Source of the DNA: Fidelibacterota bacterium
GTDB taxonomy: Bacteria; Fidelibacterota; Fidelibacteria; Fidelibacterales; DSDE01
Assembly: GCA_011049095.1 (NCBI GenBank)
Contig: DSDE01000068.1
Span: forward strand, 1-5,062
Direction: 5' to 3'
Length of the DNA stretch: 5,062 nt
Shown: positions 1 through 5,062 of the stretch, piece after piece
Layout of the letters: each line of letters begins with the position of its first letter
How positions within the stretch are numbered: the first letter of the stretch is position 1
The notes under the pieces: model-generated
Told to the model about the DNA's origin: nothing
What the model saw: the letters and a program-made list of their open reading frames with translations, nothing else
Database searches by the model: none
Program-made: the position numbers and the translations under genes

Positions 1-171
1 AAATTATACTTTACAAATAATAATATTACAAATGTTTATAGTATTCATAGTGGTGAGCGTACCTCGGTGGTTTTTAAAGGCAGCCTGATTGCGGTATTCT
101 CCCATCAAGCGGGGCTGCTGCTATTTCAAAATAGTGGGAAAGTCTGGTTCTGCCCTGATATGGAGCAATAA
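1..171 (+). CDS. 3' end of an unidentified upstream gene (partial)
   Basis: An open frame runs from the window edge to a TAA at 169-171 and encodes 56 C-terminal residues; the start lies outside the window. The tail alternates short beta-strand-like stretches (SVVFKGSLIAVFSH, GLLLFQNSGKVWFC) and ends CPDMEQ. This would suit a blade of a beta-propeller or another all-beta protein, but no diagnostic motif is visible and I do not recognise the family. It is probably a real gene because the frame is open, its amino-acid composition is protein-like, and its stop sits six bases before the start of the next gene, as in an operon. It lies in the same reading frame as that next gene, separated only by the TAA and two codons; the signal peptide beginning at the next start argues for two separate proteins. 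Confidence 0.6.
   Translation, partial: KLYFTNNNITNVYSIHSGERTSVVFKGSLIAVFSHQAGLLLFQNSGKVWFCPDMEQ
162..165 (+). promoter_or_regulatory. Ribosome binding site supporting the TTG start at 178
   Basis: A GGAG lies inside the last codons of the upstream gene, 12 bases before the TTG at 178. The spacing is slightly long but usable. It supports the TTG start, and the next in-frame ATG (244) would remove the whole signal peptide. Confidence 0.45.
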
Positions 172-177
172 ATTCCC

Positions 178-3100
178 TTGAATCGATATCTTTTTTTTAG
201 CTCTTGTATTTTACTTATTTTTTCAAATGCACTGTACTGCCAAATGAGTTATTTCGAGAAGGACTTGGCCTTAAAACCTGGGAAAATGATATATCTCCTT
301 GATCATCAGCTTATTAACTCTGATAGTTTGCTTGCTCCAGATTCACTTCGCTGGACAGTTGACACAACTCGGGGACGTTTTATCCTTCTCTCTCCTATTG
401 ATACTGAATTAGTTGTTAAGTTTTTTTACAGCACCCCGGATTTTTATGTTCCCCAACAGATAAGCACAACATGGATACATCGTTATCAACCGGAAATTGG
501 GAAAATATCAGAAATTAAAAGCAATCCATCTCACTCTGAGCTATATGCCACTGGAACACTTTTTCGCTCAATCCAGGTCAATTCTCTTGGTGGAAATCAA
601 ATCGGTGCCGGCGTTGATCTGCGGCTTAGTGGGCAACTATCGCCAGATTATCGGCTGACTGGTGCAATATCAGACCAATCGATTCCCACCCAGGCCTATA
701 GCTCTACCCAAAGTCTGGAAGAGATTGACCGTATTTACCTGCTGCTGCAAAATGAAAAATTGAATGGTGAAATGGGTGATATAAGGGTGCGGTCTGATTG
801 GAGTCACTGGTTGAGAATGCGCAGGGAATTAATGGGATTAACGGCGAGATATAAATCTGAAACGTGGCAGGGTGAGGCCATTCTGGGTGGTGCAAAAGGC
901 CGCTGGAGGCGACAGATTATTCAAACTCAAAATGGTGTACAAGGACCATATCGTCTTCAGGGTGAAAATGGTGAATCAGCGATAATGATAGTAGCGCGCT
1001 CTGAGCAGGTCTGGTATAATGGCCGACTTCTAGAGAGCCACGAATATACCCTTTATCTGCAGGAAGCAGAGTTAATGTTAGAGCCGCCAATCCTGCCCAA
1101 AGCTGAAGATCGTCTTATTATTGAGTTTTCCTATCGCAATGAACTCTACAGCCGCAGTACAGCAGGGGTTTTGATTTCTCAAAATATCTTAAAGGGAATT
1201 CAATGGCGGCTTGCTTTTTCTCAGGAAGCTGATAATGCGGAAAGCCCTCTGGATATGACACTGAGCCATCTCTCGAGAGATAGCCTGCAAACCTTCAGCA
1301 GATCAGGTCTAAACTATCTCATCACAGCTTATCGAGACACAAATGGCGCATATATTTTAGAAGATGGAATATATCGGTATATTGGCCACCATAAGGGAGA
1401 ATATTCCGTTGTTTTCTACCGTGAACAGCAAAATGGTGGCTATGTGAGGGATTATGATAGCCAGGGGCAGCCTTTCTACAGATATGCGCCTGAGGAGAGT
1501 GGCAGTGTTTATTTCCCAAGAAGATATATTATGCCGCCGGTATCAAATCAAATGCTTGCAGGAGCTATAAGTTGGCAATGGAAAAATGGCGCAGAATTCA
1601 CTGCAGATGCTGCTTTGAATAACTATGCCTCAAATCTTTGGATTAACAATAAAGAATTTTCTAAAGCTTTGATATGGCGAGGAAAAATACCATTAATCAG
1701 AGCGTATTCTCCTGTTTCACTTAGTTATGAAGGCTGGATTCAAGATGTTGATTTTCAAGCTTATGAGAGGATTTTATCGCCAGATTATCAGCAGGACTTT
1801 GCACTGCAGCCTACAGATACACTGACTCAGCAGCAAACACTTGCCATTTTGTATGAGAAGGAAAGAAATCGACACCAGCTCACCCTAAGCGAATTTTCCA
1901 TAGGAAAAGATTTAAATCGGCGGCAAAAAATGCACCTATTCGGGCATCATGGGGAAAAGATTCGTTGGCAATATGAAGCATACCGCCTGTTTCAGGTGCA
2001 ATGGTTGCCATACTATCATTGGAAAAGCAGTCTGAATTTTCCCCTTAATAAATCCTGGAGAGCTGCTATTCAGGGAGGCAGAACTTTTTTTAAGCCGTGG
2101 CAGTCGGGAATATGGCCTCAATCTAAAGAAGAGGGTAGGCTCAGCCTGGCATTTCGACAAGACCTGGCGATACAGTATATTCTCGAGAAAAATGATATTT
2201 GGCAGGATTCACTTTTCCTTCCAGCTAATCAAAACCATGACTGGCTTATAAACTGGCAAAGCAGACAGGGAAAATGGCTCAACAGTCAGTTATCAATCCG
2301 TTTGAGAAACAGTAAATCCAAGGCTGGTGATGAGCAATTTGCCGCCATAAATCAAAACAGCCGGTTCCGATTTCAGAAAATAGAGTTCAGCGGACAATGG
2401 CAGAGTTCAGTGCAAAGTATGGCCGAAGCCCAGATGATACCTGTATTTATATATGTTGGACAGGGTTTGGGGCATTACCGCTGGGATGAAGCAGCTCAGG
2501 ATTATATCACCGACATCTTGGGTGATCATATCCTAAGGCGGGAAAACTCAGCAGAATTACAATCAATTCAAATGCACAGTGAACAATGGCACTGGAGATG
2601 GCAGAAAAACCATCTTTTTAATACTCCAATAAATCTAAATTGGCAACACCAGGGCAAGGGGGAGTTTCGTGGTGAAGAGCTCACTTTATGGCGAATCCTT
2701 AAAAGAGATCGTGTAGAACAAAGCATCACCTTTGGGCAGACTCGATTTCGGAATGAATTTCAGCTCAGACCCCAAGAAAATTCATACCGACTATCCTTTA
2801 TAACTGAAAATGAGCGAATGCAAAACCTGCAGGATCAGTGGCAGGCACAAGTAAACGGAAAAGACTTATGGCAAATTAAGTATCGTCGTTTTCGTGAAAA
2901 AAGTGCGTGGGAAATCGCCATTCTTTACAGCAAAAAGGCAAGGCTACGTCTTAATTTTCCATCTCAGGCCGTCGATTCTAAAAACTGGAAGACAGAGCTT
3001 TTCTATGACATAAGCCTTGGAACTGCATTACGCCTCAGCACTACGCTGTCATTGACCCGAAGCGAGCTGCAATACGTTGAAAATTTCACGCTTAATAGCT

Positions 3101-3372
3101 ATGAAATAAAGGAGAATTTGAATTGGCAGCCTCGAACTCAGGAGCGCCTGACTTTGGAAGGAACTATCTCTCAGGTGAAAACTACTTTTCAGCAGCCACT
3201 ACCGTGGGATATTGCTGAAGGAAAACAGTTAGGGCGCAATTATCAGTTTTTGAGCCGATATGAGCGATCGCTAAGCGAAAATCTCTCTATGAATCTCATG
3301 ATTCAATACCGGCAGTTTGCCAAGCAGGCGTCACTGACTTTGATGAGAATGGAACTTAGGGCCTATTTTTGA
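178..3372 (+). CDS. Large secreted outer-membrane beta-barrel protein, function unknown
   Basis: The predicted protein has 1064 residues. The TTG start is chosen because residues 1-21 form a signal peptide (short basic N-terminus, hydrophobic core, end near ALYC-Q); the next ATG, at residue 23, would delete it. Residues about 30-110 hold a beta-rich segment with the pattern LKPG..IYL / W.VD..RG.FIL / VVKFFYS. Residues 150-201 carry L-x-G-x-L-S-P...L-x-G-x-I-S-D-x-x-x-P...T-Q-x-L-E-E-I-D and then M-G-D. Residues 256-326 carry GPYRLQGENGE, SEQVWYNGRLL, EYTLY and RLIIEFSYRNELYSR. From memory this motif series marks a widespread uncharacterised family in FCB-group and related bacteria. From about residue 335 the chain is Trp/Gln-rich with alternating hydrophobic residues and ends MELRAYF, a C-terminal Phe typical of BAM-inserted barrels. 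I infer an outer-membrane barrel or surface protein. It has no visible catalytic motif, TonB box or TonB-receptor plug. It is coupled to the downstream Omp85 gene through a one-base overlap. Confidence 0.85.
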   Translation: MNRYLFFSSCILLIFSNALYCQMSYFEKDLALKPGKMIYLLDHQLINSDSLLAPDSLRWTVDTTRGRFILLSPIDTELVVKFFYSTPDFYVPQQISTTWIHRYQPEIGKISEIKSNPSHSELYATGTLFRSIQVNSLGGNQIGAGVDLRLSGQLSPDYRLTGAISDQSIPTQAYSSTQSLEEIDRIYLLLQNEKLNGEMGDIRVRSDWSHWLRMRRELMGLTARYKSETWQGEAILGGAKGRWRRQIIQTQNGVQGPYRLQGENGESAIMIVARSEQVWYNGRLLESHEYTLYLQEAELMLEPPILPKAEDRLIIEFSYRNELYSRSTAGVLISQNILKGIQWRLAFSQEADNAESPLDMTLSHLSRDSLQTFSRSGLNYLITAYRDTNGAYILEDGIYRYIGHHKGEYSVVFYREQQNGGYVRDYDSQGQPFYRYAPEESGSVYFPRRYIMPPVSNQMLAGAISWQWKNGAEFTADAALNNYASNLWINNKEFSKALIWRGKIPLIRAYSPVSLSYEGWIQDVDFQAYERILSPDYQQDFALQPTDTLTQQQTLAILYEKERNRHQLTLSEFSIGKDLNRRQKMHLFGHHGEKIRWQYEAYRLFQVQWLPYYHWKSSLNFPLNKSWRAAIQGGRTFFKPWQSGIWPQSKEEGRLSLAFRQDLAIQYILEKNDIWQDSLFLPANQNHDWLINWQSRQGKWLNSQLSIRLRNSKSKAGDEQFAAINQNSRFRFQKIEFSGQWQSSVQSMAEAQMIPVFIYVGQGLGHYRWDEAAQDYITDILGDHILRRENSAELQSIQMHSEQWHWRWQKNHLFNTPINLNWQHQGKGEFRGEELTLWRILKRDRVEQSITFGQTRFRNEFQLRPQENSYRLSFITENERMQNLQDQWQAQVNGKDLWQIKYRRFREKSAWEIAILYSKKARLRLNFPSQAVDSKNWKTELFYDISLGTALRLSTTLSLTRSELQYVENFTLNSYEIKENLNWQPRTQERLTLEGTISQVKTTFQQPLPWDIAEGKQLGRNYQFLSRYERSLSENLSMNLMIQYRQFAKQASLTLMRMELRAYF
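3358..3361 (+). promoter_or_regulatory. Ribosome binding site inside the preceding gene
   Basis: An AGGG within the last codons of the large barrel gene lies 10 bases before the ATG at 3372 and 7 before an alternative TTG at 3369. I prefer the ATG because it forms the common TGATG stop-start overlap and is the stronger start codon. Both choices leave the signal peptide intact. Confidence 0.45.
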
Positions 3373-4703
3373 TGAATATCTATAAAACATTAATTATAAT
3401 TGTACTTATGAGCCATATAATTTTTTGCAAACCAATCAATTTGATCCTGGAAGATGAAGAAATATGCTTAACAAGCCCCGATAGAATTGATGAAATTCTC
3501 CAGGAAAACTTGGAGGATTACCTAAATTTTGGATATCCTTATGCCCAGTGGATTCTAGAGAACTGGAATCAGGACAGCAGCCACTATACTGCCCGATATC
3601 GTCTGGAAAAAGGAGAATACCTGCAGATAGATTCTGTTTATTTTGGTCAATACTCAGTGCCTGATATCAGACATCTAAACAGGCTTATGGGTGATTCACT
3701 CACCGGAATATTTTCAGCATATAGAATAAAAGAAGCTCGAAAAAATTTGGCAGAAATTGATTATGTGCTAGCCGATGAGACCATTGCTCTGGAAAAAACG
3801 ATACTGCACTGGAATGTCAAACCAGCCCGTTTTACTCGTTTTAATCTGCTGCTTAGCTACCAGCAGGGGCAAGGCAATCAAAAAAATGGTCTGGCAGGTC
3901 AGGTTCAAATTCAGATTCAAAATCTGATGCGTTTAGGAAGAAGCGCTGAATTAAATTGGCAGCGGTCTAATTTTAGTTCCAATCAAATCAGTCTCTCCGT
4001 TCATCAGCGATATATTTGGAATACACCATTTTCCCTTGGTGGCAGCTTTTATCAGGAATTTCGCGATTCCCTATGGGTTGAGAGAGACATGCGCTTTGAA
4101 AGCAGCTATGAATGGCGTCCCGGGCATGGGATCAGTTATCACTTTTCTCAAGAAGCTGTATTTCCAACCCTGAAAGGAAAGGGAGCAGGATATTCAAAAG
4201 ATAAACGCCTTCGTAACAGTTTTATTTATCAATGGGATAGAAGATTACAAACCTGGAAGCGCTCCCACGGTATTAAATTTGGATATATTGGAAAAGAGAG
4301 TAATGCTTTTTGGCAAGGAGAGATAAAAACATCCATCTATTGGACGCCAGAGCCATTGGGATTTGGCATCGACTTACTTGGTGGAGTTTTGAGCAATTGG
4401 TCGATTAGCGAACCTTGGGAATTGTTCCGGCTGGGTAATCCTGAATTTCTGCGCGGCGCTTATTCTGAGCAATATCTTGTAAATCGTTACGGTGGCCTTA
4501 TATTGTCAGCGTACTGGCAAGAAGCCAAAACCAGGTTCACACTCTTTAATGATTTGGCATATTTACCGGAAATGAAGCCAATTATTCAGCCAGGCTTATC
4601 GCTTTCCATACCTGCTGGCGCAAATGAACTGATAATTATTGTTGGGTTTGATACGAGACTTCCTTGGCAGCAGGGGAAATTTCACATAATGTGGTCTCTC
4701 TAA
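3372..4703 (+). CDS. Omp85-superfamily (BamA/TamA-like) outer-membrane protein
   Basis: The predicted protein has 443 residues from the ATG at 3372; a TTG at 3369 would add one residue. Residues 1-19 are a hydrophobic signal peptide (KTLIIIVLMSHIIFC). Residues about 38-93 fit a POTRA domain: a helix with IDEILQENLEDYL, then GYPYA, then strands YTARYRLEKGEYLQIDSVYFG. Residues 94-145 look like a second, degenerate POTRA. The barrel starts near residue 150 with the pattern GLAGQVQIQIQNLMRLGRSAEL.W (about 174-196), which resembles Omp85 first strands. The loop-6 motif is FRLGNPEFLRGAYSEQY, with R361-G362, and a matching strand motif FNDLA (392-396) corresponds to FxDxG. Omp85 proteins insert or translocate proteins at the outer membrane. 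At 443 residues it is much shorter than BamA (about 800) and also shorter than TamA and FhaC, with few POTRAs, so it is more likely a specialised paralogue than the essential BamA. Coupling to the preceding gene suggests that protein as its client, which is inference. Residue 363 is Ala where an aromatic is usual. Confidence 0.82.
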   Translation: MNIYKTLIIIVLMSHIIFCKPINLILEDEEICLTSPDRIDEILQENLEDYLNFGYPYAQWILENWNQDSSHYTARYRLEKGEYLQIDSVYFGQYSVPDIRHLNRLMGDSLTGIFSAYRIKEARKNLAEIDYVLADETIALEKTILHWNVKPARFTRFNLLLSYQQGQGNQKNGLAGQVQIQIQNLMRLGRSAELNWQRSNFSSNQISLSVHQRYIWNTPFSLGGSFYQEFRDSLWVERDMRFESSYEWRPGHGISYHFSQEAVFPTLKGKGAGYSKDKRLRNSFIYQWDRRLQTWKRSHGIKFGYIGKESNAFWQGEIKTSIYWTPEPLGFGIDLLGGVLSNWSISEPWELFRLGNPEFLRGAYSEQYLVNRYGGLILSAYWQEAKTRFTLFNDLAYLPEMKPIIQPGLSLSIPAGANELIIIVGFDTRLPWQQGKFHIMWSL

Positions 4704-4815
4704 ATTGATAAGCGGGAAGAAATTACAGTGCAATATATGATACTGAATGCACAAAAACGGTATTAGAATGGAATAAAATCAGTCTTAAACTGTCAGCAAA
4801 AAATTAGAGAAATCA
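4704..4815. other. Gene-free spacer between the operon end and the IS remnant
   Basis: This AT-rich stretch follows the TAA of the Omp85 gene. I see no gene: the only ATG frame (4737-4766) gives nine residues. Weak dyads, such as GTGCA/TGCAC and CAGT/ACTG at 4780-4792, lack a following T-run, so I do not call an intrinsic terminator. The - strand translation contains no continuation of the transposase found further right. The sequence ends with a tandem TCAAG-TCAAG (4813-4822) that runs into the inverted repeat. Confidence 0.6.
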
Positions 4816-5062
4816 AGTCAAGTCCTTTTTTATGTGTAAACCCCTTAGGAAGGAATTAACACATAAAAAAGGACTTGACTCATGGTGCTGATAGCGACAG
4901 AAAAGCTCGGCGCTGAATTGAAGTTCCCGATCTCTTCGAATTTGCAGTTCCAGTTTGCCGACGCGAAAATACAGGGTACGGGCATAGCTGCCATTACGAT
5001 AGCTATGACGATTCTCGCTTCGTTCATATTGCGCGACCTTCATAAATCGATCAAATTCAGCG
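4813..5062 (-). pseudogene. IS256/Mutator-family transposase, N-terminal fragment (truncated)
   Basis: Read on the - strand from the window edge, the frame gives AEFDRFMKVAQYERSENRHS, then YRNGSYARTLYFRVGKLEL and RDRELQFSAELFCRYQ. This closely follows the well-known N-terminal pattern of IS256-family transposases (YERSE.R..YRNG...RTL.TRVG.LEL..PRDR...FST.LF.RYQ). Homology stops after RYQHH at about 4881, where members of the family continue with SEKALV and, much further on, the DDE catalytic core. Here the frame instead reads through the inverted repeat and stops at 4813-4815 with about 23 unrelated residues. The catalytic domain is therefore missing and the copy cannot be active. The true start lies beyond the right edge; the ATG at 5043 is internal, since AEFDRF before it already fits the family. 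No frameshift or stop interrupts the homologous part (4881-5062), which suggests a fairly recent break. Confidence 0.85.
4816..4880. mobile_element. 65-bp inverted-repeat unit resembling paired IS256-family ends
   Basis: The arms at 4816-4837 and 4859-4880 are a perfect 22-bp inverted repeat around a 21-nt centre that itself contains CCTTAGG. Read inward, each arm is AGTCAAGTCC, six T, then ATGTGT. From memory this layout parallels the IS256 terminal repeat (AAGTCC, an AT-rich stretch, then TGTGTAAAA), so the outer ends are at 4816 and 4880 and the unit is a head-in pair of IS ends with almost nothing between them. The transposase fragment starts immediately at its right border. No 8-9 bp target duplication is seen: the flanks AGAAATCA (4808-4815) and CATGGTGC (4881-4888) differ. 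A hairpin role in RNA is also possible, but no T-run follows the right arm on the + strand, so a standard terminator is unlikely. Confidence 0.65.

Noticed and set aside
638..1789. 15-bp direct repeat TATCGCCAGATTATC at 638-652 and 1775-1789
   Set aside because: Both copies encode SPDY within one gene with no extended similarity around them, so this is probably chance or codon use rather than a domain duplication.
704..2160. Open frames on the - strand at 704-895, 1322-1519 and 1936-2160
   Set aside because: They lie opposite a long gene with clear protein-family motifs, show no recognisable domains and are rich in His/Pro, as expected of antisense shadows.
4737..4766. Nine-codon frame after the Omp85 gene
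   Set aside because: Too short, with no ribosome binding site or context to support it.
4816..4880. Reading the 22-bp hairpin as the intrinsic terminator of the operon
   Set aside because: The right arm is followed by CATGGTGC with no T-run, the T-run lies inside the stem, and the arms match IS-end architecture better.
4875..4880. TTGACT at the outer edges of the repeat as an outward -35 box
   Set aside because: No acceptable -10 sequence lies about 17 bases outward on either side.
4845..5027. Second - strand frame of 60 codons overlapping the transposase fragment
   Set aside because: The overlapping frame has clear IS256 transposase motifs, so this one is a shadow.
1..5062. CRISPR arrays, tRNA or rRNA genes, riboswitches
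   Set aside because: I saw no regularly spaced repeats, no cloverleaf or rRNA-like segments, and no leader region long enough for a riboswitch.

Overview
This window looks like chromosomal DNA from a Gram-negative, fairly AT-rich bacterium. It holds two adjacent + strand genes for outer-membrane proteins, followed by the remains of an insertion sequence. The N-terminal motifs of the large protein recall uncharacterised proteins I know from the Fibrobacterota-Chlorobiota-Bacteroidota (FCB) superphylum and neighbouring lineages (Gemmatimonadota, Ignavibacteria, Cloacimonadota and Marinimicrobia type). An FCB-type or candidate-phylum host is therefore my best guess, from memory of motifs rather than a search.

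Layout: (1) Positions 1-171 are the 3' end of an upstream + strand gene that I cannot identify. (2) Six bases after its stop, a 1064-residue secreted protein starts at a TTG codon (178-3372). It has a signal peptide, a recognisable but functionally uncharacterised N-terminal module, and a very long Trp/Gln-rich beta-strand region ending in Phe, as expected of an outer-membrane beta-barrel. (3) Its TGA stop overlaps the ATG of the next gene by one base (TGATG, 3370-3374). That gene (3372-4703, 443 residues) is an Omp85/BamA/TamA-superfamily protein with a short POTRA region and a barrel carrying the LRG loop motif and an FxDx(G/A) strand motif. (4) Positions 4704-4815 are a gene-free spacer without a convincing terminator. 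(5) Positions 4816-4880 are a 65-bp unit made of a perfect 22-bp inverted repeat around a 21-nt centre; the arms resemble IS256-family terminal repeats. (6) Directly next to it, on the - strand and entering from the right edge, is the N-terminal part of an IS256/Mutator-family transposase. Its homology ends at the inverted repeat, so it is a broken copy.

How the genes may work together: the three + strand frames are packed without room for internal promoters and are probably one transcription unit. A large outer-membrane or surface protein translationally coupled to its own Omp85-type insertase or transporter suggests a dedicated assembly or secretion pair. That is inference from context; no substrate or phenotype can be read from the sequence. 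The insertion-sequence debris marks the downstream end of the unit.
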